Shown here piece after piece: positions 24,552 through 37,095 of a DNA stretch of 64,000 nt. Every line of letters begins with the position of its first letter. Within the stretch, counting starts at the first letter, position 1. Source of the stretch: Lactarius indigo (Eukaryota; Basidiomycota; Agaricomycetes; Russulales; Russulaceae); contig JAFKAC010000021.1 in NCBI GenBank assembly GCA_025766275.1, positions 248,001 to 312,000 on the forward strand, in the 5' to 3' direction. The position numbers and the translations under genes were made by a program. Under the pieces are notes generated by a model. The model did no database searches. It had not been told where the DNA came from and saw only the letters and a program-made list of their open reading frames with translations.

Positions 24552-27500
24552 ATGCCCTCCAGTCTCGCAACTCAACTAGCTCAAAGCGTTTCTCTCAATT
24601 CGACCCTCCTCGTAGACCGGGCACGACGCAAGCCCACTCAATCGTACCTCTTTACTGAACGCGAGGCAGACAAACACGACCTCGAATCAATACACGCTCT
24701 CGCCTTGAACGCATTTATACAGCTTAGTCAATGGAATCCCGCGCTTCAAAGTTACGAGAGCTCTCTGTTTTCCGACGCAGCCAAGGGAATAGATAGGACG
24801 CTCTTGCCCTTGGAAGAAGCGAAAGAACTCGATGGAAAGATTTCCGCATTCTTGCCCCTCCTTGGGGGCGATCTAATGGAGATGCCGACCGGGAGAGTAC
24901 TCGAGTGGCTTGTCCGTCGTTTCAGGTGCGTCTTGTCAGCTTCGCTACAAATCGTCGAGGGCGCTGAGCAAAAAATAGAATCAACGAGTTTAATGTCGAG
25001 GATGTCTTGTCTCTGTTTCTCCCCTATCATGACACCCCTCACTTTGCCAAAATGGTCACCATCCTTCGTGTGGAGTGAGTGACCTTTATCCGGAGCGGCT
25101 GCTGATTTGTGTTGTTAACGCCGACCTGCAGACCCGACGCGCCCTGGAACTTTCTGAATGCATACAGGTCAGCTGCTCAGAGTGTGCCAAGGACAGCCCT
25201 GGTTACAGAGATGGTACGCAACGTCGCCGTTGCACGCTTCGTCGCGTCTGCCCTCCCAAAAGCAGTCAAGGGCCGAACAGCGCACCGCGCGCTGGTCACA
25301 TTTCATACCGCTGCTCTCTTCGAGTATATCTCGAGAATAAAAGCCCCGGACGATGACATTTTGGCATTCTTACTACCAGCTATGTTGGAGCCGTTACAGC
25401 AGAACGCCGCTCAGGCGAGTACCAAAGACGTAGTGGTGAGTTCGCCCTTTATTTCTTTTCCTCAAGTAGGAATGCTCAGGCCTGCTTAGCTGTCCAGTTA
25501 TGTGCTCCTCTCCGCCCTATCACAAAAAGTCGTACTGCAAGGCCCCGCTATCAAAGTTATCCTCAGTGCGATGGCGTCCTGCTCGTCGAAAGTAGCGCCG
25601 CAGCAGTTCGTGAATGCCGCTTTGTCTGTCCTCAGCCCACAAGACCAACTTGATGATCTCCCCGACACGTTTGTTAAAGTCGTGCTTGGATTGCCGTGAG
25701 TATGTCATCGCTTTTAAGGAGACCGCTAGTAATCTTATGACCTGTCAGGTGCGCCGAAGAGGTTATCTTGAAAACGATGCCTTGGTCTGGATTCGACAAG
25801 CTAATGATCCCCTATGATCTTACCCTTAGTTGACCTGGTGAGGGTGTAGCTTCTTTACTCCGAACGATTGGATGCTTATAGGTCTAATACAGCCTGGAAG
25901 AGCCGACTGGTCTCTCCGTATTGAAGTCTCTTGTTTCGTCTAGCAAAACACCCACTAATGTGCTGAAAACCGTCACCAACGCCCTGATCCTCCGCGCGCT
26001 ACAATCTAATTCTTCGCCCCGGAGAGACCTACACCATTTGCTAGGCGTCACTCCAACAGAGGCACCCGGAACTCATCCAGGATGCGTCGCGTTCGTCCAT
26101 CGAAGAGAATGAGGGCCAACAGGAAGCTATTCAACAGCTGGTCTTGTCGCTCTCCGTGGTACGGAGAATATATTCATCTTGTCATCTCCTTTTTCACGTA
26201 CCTTCGACAGAAAACTTCGCACAATGGAGATGTGCCAGAAGTGGATATTGTGGTTGCATCCATGGATGGGAATGACGAGACGCGTGCTGCAGCAGTACAG
26301 AGTATGCTTCGGACTCTCCGTCAAAGTACCGGTGTTGATCCAGAGAGCTTGGTCTGCCCATCCGTTTGTCTTGTCCAAGGTGTAGAAACTAATCCGTCGT
26401 CTATTTTTTCTAGGAGTCTGTTCGTTCCGCGTTTCTTGCACGTGTACACGACCCTTCTATTGCTGTACTCAAAGCATTGTACTCCGATCCCGCGGTCCTT
26501 CTCCCAGTCCTACTATCCGATCCGTCTACGTTTGTCAAGGGTATCTCCGAAGCAGTCACCTCGAAGCCCGTCCAAGCTTCCCGTGTTATCCTGCGCATGC
26601 ATCTATCCTTCCTCGCTTACATCTGTTACCTGCAGTTTCACAGGATGTCGTTGAGGAGGCCTTCTCGCACGCGGTCTTCCCCTTCTTACTGTTCTCAAAG
26701 CCAAAATTCCGCACCGCGCAAGCAGTATGGGAAATCGTGGAAGCTGCGCAGAAAGGTTCACCAGAGGCTGGCCTTGCGCGCTGCGAGAGCATACAGGGCT
26801 GTACCGAAATCTTGAAGGAGGAAGAGAGGCACTTCTTCGGAACACACCTCAGACGCGGAAGGACAAGTCCAACCTGTCCGCAGTTTGAGAACACCGATGT
26901 GATGCGCAAGGTCAACCTAGCCGTTGCGTCTCGGATGGCAGGTGGGGGGTCCCACGTGGATGTTTTGAAGATGAGACGCTCACCGTGCGCACGCTGCAGA
27001 AACCATATTCGCCTCAACTAAGCACGGCGAGCTGTTTGATTCATTATTGTTAAAACTGTCAGATCCGGATCCACACACACGCAATCTCGGATACTTGATT
27101 GCCCGCGCGTTGCTTGGGACACTCTCTGGGGAGAATAAGGTTAATGCCGCTCAGCGCATTTTCGATGTCATGGCCATTCCGACGCTAGAGGGCTTTGGCG
27201 AATTCACGAAGGGCGCAGACACTTTACAAGAGGTTGGTCACGAATTTATATGACCGTCGTGGGGTCGCTCATCCCGTTCTTATCTAGTTCTTGTACGATA
27301 CGAACCTGGGTACCAATGTAGTCCTGAAGCCGCAGAGCCGCAACACGCTGTATTGGTTGCAGACCTCGTTACTCTGCGCGATGCCAGTTCTCCCACGGCC
27401 ACCTGGTGGTACTCTAGACTTCACAATTCCTGCGCAATCGGTAACACGCTCATCGGTCGTCATTTCTGTCGTCTAATAGGCTCTCTAGGTCAAGGAAGCT

Positions 27501-30500
27501 TCTCGAAACGTTCGCTATGTCCAATTGATGCGATCAATATACAGATTGTCGAATTCCTCGTCATCGCTGTCGACAATACCATCGTCGCTCCTGTGCGCGC
27601 AGTTTATTAACCTTGGGAATGACGCTCTCGCTTTTTTGGTGGGAGTCTGGTTGTCGGCGGAGGGAGATGCCCAGCTGCGCAGAACTGCGTTGTCGCATGC
27701 CCTTGCATTTATCTTGGCACACGAGGCCACAGAGCAGGTCATTGACTTCCAGACTGTGCTTCCGGCTCTCCTTGTCGCTCTCGGAGATCCCGATCGAGGA
27801 GTCAGGGATCGAGCGTCCGAGTGTATGCACCTGCTCGCGCAGCTTTCGACGGCAAAGCAAGTATCGGGTGTGTATGCTTTCGACACCATCTATGGGGACA
27901 ACACCAGTAAGTCAAATCCGGACCACTTTCTGAGCTCTAGGTGTATTCATAGTTGAAAGGTCGGCTAAAGTACCTCAACTGGGACGATTTCCAAAAATAC
28001 ACGGAGGCCCTCGCGGCGTATCGAGAGCACTGCATCCACGATCCCAAGTACATCCGAACTGTCCATCAACAATATTTGGCCCGTGATCCTTCAGATAAGA
28101 AGAAAACCACTGCGTCGGTCTCGTCGTTTAGCTTCACCACCACCTTATAGGCTTACTTTTTACAGGCACAAGCGACGGGTCGCTGAGTACCTGTTGTCTC
28201 ATGTTGCGAGCTGTGGACTGCCAACAGTCAAATTGTTCCTCGTGGTCCTCTTGGAACACGTGTCCAGACCGCGCTAAAGCCGAGGCCCTGTCACCTATCG
28301 TTCAAGCTCTGACAGATAAGGTGCAGGTGGCCGAATGGGAAGGGCTATTCGGACCACAATTTGAAGAGTTTGCTGCCATCACCGTTTCTGCCTTTGACGC
28401 ATCTGCTGCCCCGAGTCTCAATGACCCGTCTGGCGTCCTCTGGCCGATATTTTTGAATGCGATAGAGTTTTACTTCCAGCCAGGCGAGTGTTGAGTAGTC
28501 ATAAGCACCGCATATCCTTATTTCGACTTGTTCCAGGGTCGCGTCCTTTACCAAGGGATGCGCTCTCCAACAACTTAAAAAACGGCTTATTTTCTCGCCT
28601 GTCTCTCGATCGCCAGAAGGAGCTCTGCCGGTCGATAATTACGATTGGTGCCGGGTCGTCTGATGCTGTGAGATACTCCCTGTCCTGCATTCGCGCTCGT
28701 GGCGTGCTCACCTACCTTTTCAGAAACCACACTGTATCGCTTTACTCGGAAAGCTTCTGGGTGAAGCGCCGTTACTGATTCAGTTGATGACTGATCTTCG
28801 GCCGCCAAAGCCCATCGACGAGCCTCGCCGCGCGACTAAGCGCGCCAAAGTAACCGAGTAAGCCATTCTACTTTTTTCCTGCTGATTGGGTCCTGACCTA
28901 TCGCAGGGCGGATGCTGAAGATTCTGAGTTCTTGGGCTCTTTGACATTCCTCGCCGAGGTTCTTAGCGGCGTCTCTCTTCCCGGAGACAAGGACCTCATT
29001 TCCTGTCTCCTGGAAGTCCTGAGCAACGTCGCAAGTTCAGAAGAACGGTCTACAGCGGGTGTTGCATACATTGAACAACTACTGATGACATGCATACAAA
29101 ACGCATCGGCTACTGCCCAGGTGAGCTTCGTTTAACAACAACCATGGATCCCAGTCCTAGACTCAACCTTTCGTAGACCTCCGGTGAGACATCCTTCACC
29201 GGGATCCGCCTCGACATTCTGGTGGACATTATTCGAGGTTTGTTAGCGAACGCGGGCATAGATTTTTATGGCGCTGACGATGGCTACCTAGTGTCGGAGA
29301 GCCCACAGACATTTCATCAAGCAGTTGTTGCTCATTGCCAGCCTCGCTCGCGTTCGCGCCGAAGTCCGTCCTGCATAATGTCATGCCCGTGTTCACATTC
29401 ATGGGCTCGAACGTGTTCCACCGCGATGACAACTATAGCTTCCGGGTTGTCCAGAAAGTCAGAGTTCCGTTCTCAGTTTTGTGTACCCGTTCACTGACAT
29501 GGTTCTAGACCATTGACAGCATTATCCCACTTATTGTTTTCTCACTGAAGGAGAAACATTCTACTCGCGAGAGCTTACTCGTGGCGTCCAAAGAGTTCCT
29601 ACGCGTTTTTACGGACGCAACGAACCATGTTCCGCGCCACCGTCGCACGCAGTACGTTTTTGCGCCTTCGCGCCTTTCTTTCAGAACTTATAGCTTGGCA
29701 GGTTTTTCATCCATCTCGTCGACGTACTTGGGCCAGAAGAATTCCTGAGCATCGTTTGTATGCTGATTGTTGCTAAAGCAGACAAGCGAGTCGTGAGACT
29801 TCAGGGCCGCGACCTTCGTGCGGCGCTTGCGCTCCCCCTGTCCCTACTGCAGCATTATCCTTCGAATATTCAGCTACCGGTGAGCGCTAGTGTTTTGATT
29901 CCCATCGTCTTGTTCAAATAGCTGTCCTCCAAGGTTCTTATCGAGATCTTAAATGAGGCCCAGCGTCTTATTATCGGCCTTGTGTCCCCTGACTTTTCGA
30001 AAACTGGCTCGATCCTATTCGGGGACTCTCAGTGGGTCAACTCGTCGACCCTACATACGTTTGGCTAACGACTTTCACTAGCGATGACGAACAAGTGTCA
30101 CAGGGACAGCCGAACATCAAACGCCGAGCTCACGCATTGGTCGTCTTTACTGCAGCCGCTTTCGAAGGATCGTCCTTGTCTTCCCTAGACACCGAAGTCG
30201 ATGGCCTGAACAAACTCGTTTCTGCACTATTGGAGATTTCGAGCTCTCAGAGCATTCCAGGCGCCACAGGACAGCACATCGACCTTGTGGAGATCGGACA
30301 AACTGCTCGCCTCGCGCTCGGTGAATGCATCAGATCGATGCACGCCGCGCACTTCGTCGGGTCTATCGCTAACATATTGAAGGAGGGAAGACCGAACGAG
30401 CGTATATCGCGTGGTGTCCTGGCCGAGACCCTTGGCGTATTCGTGGAAAAGCTACCTTCGATCTCAAAATCCGTTCGCGAGGAGGTTACCTCGACTATCG

Positions 30501-32353
30501 TGACAATCATCACGGAAATCAAGCGGTTCCTCCCACTTGGGGACGAAAGCGAAAGCCTCGTCGATGCGGGCCTTCACGCATTGAAAGTTATCAGCTCTTC
30601 CATTGTCTCCGGAGAAGAAAGTTCTCTAGTGGATTGTCTGCCGCTCGTCCTTGCTGCTTCGCGACCCAATCAGCCCACTGCAGCGGCGGGCGTCTCAGCA
30701 TTGAAGCCCCTGTGGTAAGTCAAGTGCGAAGATTTCCGCCTCGTATTGACTGACCGCCCCGCTTCAGCATTGGTTTAGGGCCTAGGGTCATCCCATTCTT
30801 CCGGGATGTCGTCCAGTTGGCTATCAGTATCCTTCGAGATTCGCTCCCCATCAAGCAAGGTGAGTGGCGCTTAAAGTGGTATTTTTTGGTAATTGTTCAC
30901 CTCCCTCTTAAGGGGTGACCCCGTCCCTTGTTGGAGATGCCCTAGACGTGATTCGCGCTGTTTTCGACACCATTCCGACGTTCTGGGGAACTTCCGAGCT
31001 GGGAAGCGTATTTCGACTCTACCTTGATGCCTTGGCACTTGGGCCTGCCGATGACATCGGCTCCTGCGCGAGACGTGTTGCATCTAGGGCACCAACAGCC
31101 CCCCTTCTTTCGACGTATTTCGAGATCTGGCCCTCTATATCGGGGGCGAAAACCGAGGCGAGTTGTATTCAAGATCGATGAATTTGTGCAGCGCTCATGG
31201 CCTTAGTAGCATATCATCGGGTATTTCGAGCTACTCAGACGAAGTCTCCGTGCTGCGCCTCGACCGGCTGTCTTAGAGCACCTTCGCCCCACGTTCAAAG
31301 TCTTCCTCGAGGGACTCGACTTACGGGATAAACGCCGCGATGTGGATATTCATAGGGTACGCACCATTCGATCGTCTACTTCTTTAAGCGCCCCAACAAC
31401 TGGACTTGTTACACGCACACAGGTAGAGAGCGCCGCGATCGCTGCTTTTGTAGAACTCGTCGCGAAATTGAATGACACGGCGTTCAGGCCGTTGTTCCGT
31501 CGGCTGTTCGATTGGGCTTTCAGAGGTAAGCGGCAGTGCAATGATACGACGTCCTGATCATGAGTTCCGGTGAAAAAGTCCCAGATGCAACTGCGAAAAG
31601 GAAGATCGCGTTCTGCAACGCCTATATGGGTCTCTTGGATTACTTCAAGGTGATGTTACTTACACCCCAGAAACGGAATGTCTGCTGACTGCGACCGTAA
31701 CAGTCGCTAATGACGCCTTATCTTTCCTTCCTTCTGGTCCCCTTCGTCGAGCTACTGCAACACCCCGACGATCCAGCACGTCCCTTCGGACCAGAACAAC
31801 TCTCAGTCGTCCAAGCACTTTCCAAGAGCATGAGCGTAGATGAAGGAGGTACGTCCAACCAACCAATCGCCCTTCCCTTCCTGGCTAAACACGACAAACA
31901 GCGTTCTGGCGCGACGACCGCCTGCAACAGGTCCTGCCCTGTCCTGGTGCCCCTCGTCGCGCATCCCAGCGCTGCAAACGAAGACGCGCTCTCGGCGGCC
32001 CTCGTCGCGCTCTGCGACGCCGCAATGGACGACGCGCTGCTCAAGCGGCTCAACCTGGACGTGCTGATGCACACGCGCTCGGACGATGCGCGTGTGCGCA
32101 TATTTGCGCTGCGGTGCGCGAGCGCGCTTTGGCGGGCGCACGGGAGCAAGCTTATCGGTACGTCCCGCGCATCTTTTTTGTTTTGTTTTGTTTTTTTGGT
32201 GCTGATGGTGATGTAAAGGATTCGTGTCGGAGACTGCGACGTTCGTCGTTGAGTGTGTAGAGGATGAGCATGACAGGCGTGGTCTCTGCCACTCATGCGC
32301 TTAAGACGGCAGTGGAGGGTGCGACAGGCGAGAGTATAACGGACGACATGTAG
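24552..32353 (+). CDS. UTP10: UTP10/HEATR1, small-subunit processome HEAT-repeat protein (several single-base frame breaks)
   Basis: Very large nucleolar protein of the t-UTP subcomplex, needed for rDNA transcription and 18S pre-rRNA processing. The N-terminus (MPSSLATQLAQSVSLNSTLL... YLFTEREADKHDLESIHAL... VLEWLVRRFRINEFNVEDVL) and C-terminus (CNAYMGLLDYFKSLMTPYLS, RLNLDVLMHTRSDDARVRIF, the BP28CT region) are diagnostic and separate it from Gcn1. The gene spans 7.8 kb with more than 20 short introns; the stop is TAG 32351-32353. Clear internal match segments include SRNTLYWLQTSLLCAMP, VMPVFTFMGSNVFHRDDNYS and TNHVPRHRRT. Comparison with the expected protein shows extra bases near 26058, 28271, 29324, 29354, 31938 and 32274, a missing base near 26625, and a disturbed patch at 25826-25890. 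Yeast UTP10 is essential, so a dead copy is unlikely unless another copy exists. Confidence 0.88.
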
Positions 32354-32699
32354 GCTAACGTTCTACGCGCATAACAATTCATTCATTGTCTCTCTCCTCT
32401 CTTGCTCTGTTGCATTCTCTTATTGCAGATAGATAAGACAGAAATAGATGGTGACGTGATGACAGCAATGGGGGGAAAGGATGTCCGACCTAGTGACCCG
32501 TATATGGAACAAAATGGGAATGGGTAAAAAAGAATTACCGACTTGTGTGGCGGGGGTGAGTTCAGTACAGATGGTGGACCAACAAAACCAAAACATACGA
32601 CTATGCGAGCGCAGAGATGGAGGGGGATATATAAAAATGAAAATATATGAAGGAATGAAGGGCAGTAAAAAAAGGAGCGTCCATTTTTTTTTTTCCTTT

Positions 32700-35600
32700 T
32701 TAAGAATCGGAATCGCAACTCTGGCGACGTAGCTGCTGCTCGTCGTCGATCGCCTTACACTGACCCAGCAGCCGAACGATCTCCGAGCGCGGGCACGCAG
32801 TCCGAATAAAATAAGCCTACGATATGTTTGGATGAGAAAGGGGAAAAAAAACAAGGGGGGGGGGGGGGACACGCACGTTGAGCAGTTCGTCTGGGTCTGG
32901 TCTTGAAGCTACGGGTTGAGAACATAAATGCAAGAAATCGTGAAAAGATCGTGATAAGGTCTCCGGCTGGCGAACGGGGGGGAGCTGGTGGGCGACGATG
33001 AGCCGCGGGTCTTGCACGTCCATGAAAGGCGCGTCGCCGTGCGCCAGCTCCCACGTGGTAGCGCCGAGCGACCACACGTCGACCTTGAGAGGGTCGTACA
33101 AGCCCCTGGAGAGGACGTCAGCAAAAGGGTATCGTTGGAAAGAAATCTAGTAAAGGAGGCTCACGCCCGTATTTCTGGTGCCTTGAAAAAAAAAAAAGAT
33201 GAGTCAGCTCAGTAGGAAAAATTTAGAATGTACACTGCGCACCTGCCAGTAGACGACTCCTACATTATCGGAGCACTTGGGCGTTCCTGGCGGTGAGCAT
33301 ACTGCATTGGAAAAGTCCGCTACAAAAAAAAAAATGAGAGGCCAGAACAAAAAAGCGGAGATGGATCGATGGATCGGTGATCGTCCATCAATCACGTCAC
33401 GCACAAAGTTTGAGCACGCCGGCTCTGCTCAGAAGTAGATTATCTGATCGCACGTCCCGATGCGCTATGTGATGTTTGCGGATGTACGACAGCGCCAGCA
33501 GGACCTGTACACGTCCACGCAAGATCAGTAACCACACACGGACGCACAAAGATCCACACTCACATCCCAGACGAATCGCGCGATCATCTTCTCCGAAACC
33601 GCCACCGGCCCGCTGTCATCCACGGCCTCCTCGCCCACGACGCCGAGCACGTCCGCCAAGCTGCGGTCCATAAGCTCCATTCCGATCCACAGACTCTCCT
33701 CGACGACGTCGACGTACAGCCGCTCCATGCGTAGCACATTGGCGTGGCGCAGCGAGCGGACCAGCTCCAGCTCGTGTCGCAGATCGGTGAGCTTCAGCGA
33801 GCCACCACGCGGGATCGGTACGCGCTTGATTGCGACCAGCGAGGCAGGTGCCCTCGCTACCCTCCTTGCCGACACGCCCGCATTCCTGCGAGAGTGTCCG
33901 GGCGGGGGAGCGCGGCGTCAGTGGCTGGAACTGCTGCGCGACAGAGGGTACGGCGTGCGCGGCATACACTGAGCCACTCTCGCCCTCTGCGATCTCCTGT
34001 AAATCCGTGAAGATCGCGCGGGGATCGGCTGCATCATCGATGAACTCGGCGAGCGGGAGCACGATGGCTGCGAGCCATGTGGGGTACCGCGGGTTGGACC
34101 CTGACTGCGCCTCGCTTGGTGACATGTCGCCGTCCTCGACTCCTTCCGCTTGCCCTGATACTACAGCTGGTAATGACGATGACGACGCGGGGGTATCCTC
34201 GAGGTTGGTGGTGGTGATTGCAATAGCTGGCCGACGCGCTGGCACGAGCGGCGAAGATGGCGCCGGCGTGACGTATAGGCTCTCCGTCGACGCATCCGGC
34301 TCCTGCTCTTCCTCTCCTGGGTCAGGGAACGACGCACGTAAAGGTGAAGGTGATGGCGACAATTGGGACGAGTCACGTAGGTGTACCAGTCGCGGGCTCT
34401 TGTTCCCGCCATCCATGCCCTCTAGGCTATTCGGGCCAGACGTGAGCGCGAGTGTGCCTGACGGGCTACCCGAAAAGTCTTCCTCTTCGTCGCAACCATC
34501 GGAGCTCGAGTCGCTCTCCTCGTCGTCCTCAAATACCGACTGCACCTGGGAGCGCTCGTGCGTTGTCGCTGGTGCAGCGATGACGTCCGCACGCACGCGT
34601 CGCACGACGCTCGCACCGCGCACAATCGTGGCGTGCACGATGGTGCTACCGGAGGCGCTGCTGTCGCGGGAGCTGTCCCTCCGTGGGTCGAGGCGGATCG
34701 TCAGTTGTGAGTCGCGGCGAGTGGACAACACGTCGGGCGAAACAGGCCGTGCCGAGTCGTGTTGGAAATTCGCAGACGCGGGTGAGCCAGAAGCAGGGCT
34801 GCTGATGCCGTTGGCGGCCGCTGCGCGGTCCTGCATCATACCCATGAGTTCGTGATAGAGTGGCGACGCGCTGAACGGGTATTCGTGCTCGTGTTCATGC
34901 TCTTCGTCGCCTTGCACCACATTATCACCCTCTTCTTCGTCTTGCTCCCGTATCTCCGGGTGTAATACGATACTCGGAAGGGTCACGCTGGGTTTGCTGG
35001 GTTTATTGGTGTCTGCTGGTGACGTCCGGGTGGAAGGAGAGCTAGTGCCCGCAGTTGAGGCGGACGAGACGGAACCATCATGCGACGCAGACGGGATCGA
35101 GGAAAACAGGGACGCCGACCACGACGACAAGTCGCCCAGAGTGTCCTTGCGGAGAGATAACCGCGGCGGAAGGATGGAAAGAACAGATGGGCGGTGACGG
35201 CGACTCGAGGAACCGTCGAGAGCAAAGTCATCGTTCTCATCCCTAACTTCATCCTCCTCTTCCTCTTCCTTCGCGTCCTGTCCCACTTCTTCCGTACTCT
35301 GCACTTCTGGTGTAGGCTGTGGATCCTTCTCCGCGCTTGGTGGATCAGAAGGTGGCGTTCCAGAGACTGACATACGTCGCAGAGATGCTGTGTCCTCTTT
35401 CTCCCCCAGCCGCGGCTGAGTGACATTCAATGGCATGATTGGCAGTGGCGACCCGCTGCGCGCCGCATCTTCCGGATACAAAGGTTGTGGTGATTCCTCC
35501 CCCCGTGGAGGTGTGGTATTGACAACGCGAAACTGGCGGCGCGGTGGTGTTTGCGTCCTAGATCGTCGTTCACGATCACTGCTACCAGTACGCGGAGGTG

Positions 35601-36841
35601 GGACGATAGGGGATCTCATGCCGGGGTTACTGGGCGAGCGCTGTAGCACATGTACCGGTGTGGGCTGGGCGACAGGTACGGGCGCAGGAACAGGAACAGG
35701 CTGGATTGGAGAGGGCTGATGGGGGTGAAGGTGTGCGAACTGCGTATCTGACTGTGCCGTGTCGTCCTCCCTGTCGGCTGGCTCGCTAAACGCGCCGGCA
35801 GATGCAGGTGTGGGAGGTGGCGCCGCTGGAATGGCAGAGCTAGGGCCAGCGGAGAGTGTTTGGGGTGGCGGAGGTAGGGGCAGGGGTGGTGGCGGTGCTG
35901 GAGGTCCGATACGGAGCGATCTCTCCGAGCGGGAAATCGATGCATCCGATTTCTGGCGGCGGAGGGAGGAGGATCGCGCGCGAGGGTTTACGAGAGTTGT
36001 CGACGTTGGGGACTGTGAGCGTGAAGGCGTCGCCGATGAGGGTTGTTCTTGCATAGGTGAACGGTTACGACGGCCTTTCTGAATGAGGGCAACCTCGGCT
36101 TCCGAGTAACCAAGTTCGGCCAACGTTGACGACCACTCGGGAGGGACGCCTTGGAAACTATAAAGGGGGTCACAAAAGCATGTTAGGTGCACAGAATACG
36201 AAGGGGCGAGTGAAGGGTGTGGTCGTGGAGGACGTACGCTTCGTCGATGTGTATGTGGTGCTGTGGGCGTGAGAGTGCGTGTTTGTAAATGCGATCGCCA
36301 TAGAATGCGCGTCATGAAAAGGAAGAAAAGAGAAAAGAGATCAAGGTCGTGCACAGATAGATCAAAAGGACACGCTCACCTGAACGTTCCAAGGGAGAGA
36401 GATTGACTCGTCGTCGGTAGCATCGTCGATATTGGTCACGCGTGAGCTCTTGGATGCAGAACGTTTACGAAAGCTGGAAACTTTGCGAAAAAAGCTCTTC
36501 TTACTGCTGGCGGAGGAAGGTTCTAGGGCGCGGGAGGGGGTCAATATGGATGGAGGTGGGGACTGCTGGGACTGGTGCTGTTCCGGCTGGAGCTGTGGCG
36601 GAAACATGCGACTGGGCGCAGGAGACGGGCTGCGAATGGATCTGCATGCGGAGGGTTGTGGGTCTGAATCTGGGGAAAGAACGGATTGGTTGGAGAAGGA
36701 CGCGACAGAGGGGTTCTTGGAGGAGGAAGCGTAGAGGTAGTGAGCATCCTTTGGCGGCGGTGGGGGTGGTTTTGAGCTGGTGAACTTGAATACTTTGAGA
36801 GTGGAAAAACGAGAGGACTGTTTGGTGCTGGTCGAGGCCAT
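32700..36841 (-). CDS. PAK-like protein kinase with CRIB domain and non-canonical catalytic motifs
   Basis: Start taken at ATG 36841 (MASTSTKQSSRFSTLK); an in-frame ATG at 36886 is possible. A CRIB Cdc42/Rac-binding motif is assembled from three exons: ISLPWNVQ, HHIHIDEA, FQGVPPEW. A long Ser/Pro-rich disordered region (about 35950-34100) follows. The C-terminal kinase domain has a glycine loop GESGSVYAA, a VAIKRVP lysine strand, the catalytic loop HRDVRSDN (Arg where active kinases have Lys), SDFSNAV in place of DFG, and APEIRA...DVWSLGATTWELA. Stop is TAA 32700-32702. The frame shifts by one extra base near 33846, just before VAIK. An intron begins with a run of 14 C on the coding strand. 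The CRIB implies control by a Rho-type GTPase. Catalytic competence is open: the Lys-to-Arg and DFG-to-DFS changes may be family traits. Confidence 0.8.
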
Positions 36842-37095
36842 CGGGGTCGGAGGGAAAGGACGAGCTCGACGTTGCTCACCGCTCACCCGCTCGGTCGGTC
36901 ACTCGGCCTCCTTCTCTAGAGCCCGGCTATCCCCGATCCTTTTTATTCGGAGTGTGAATTCAAATTCAGCTAATGTATGCTAATACTCGTCTCCTGCACA
37001 AGCCTCGCTGCCCTTGGGTATCTAGGCATGATTGCATACTCAAACGGAGCAGGGTGTCTACCATAATGTTAGCGCAAGAGGGCGAAAAGCACAAG

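Noticed and set aside
29322..29362. A 41 base GT-AG intron that would bypass the two extra bases in UTP10
   Set aside because: It would delete the conserved LLLIASLARVAPK-type segment, which is clearly present in the shifted frames; frameshifts are the better reading.
24552..32353. Gcn1 (translational activator) as identity of the giant HEAT-repeat gene
   Set aside because: First impression from the length and HEAT-like repeats, but the N-terminal and BP28CT-type C-terminal segments are those of UTP10/HEATR1.
22656..32353. Programmed +1 frameshifting as an explanation of the many frame breaks
   Set aside because: The breaks share no common slippery codon or context and occur many times in one gene; random base insertions explain them better.
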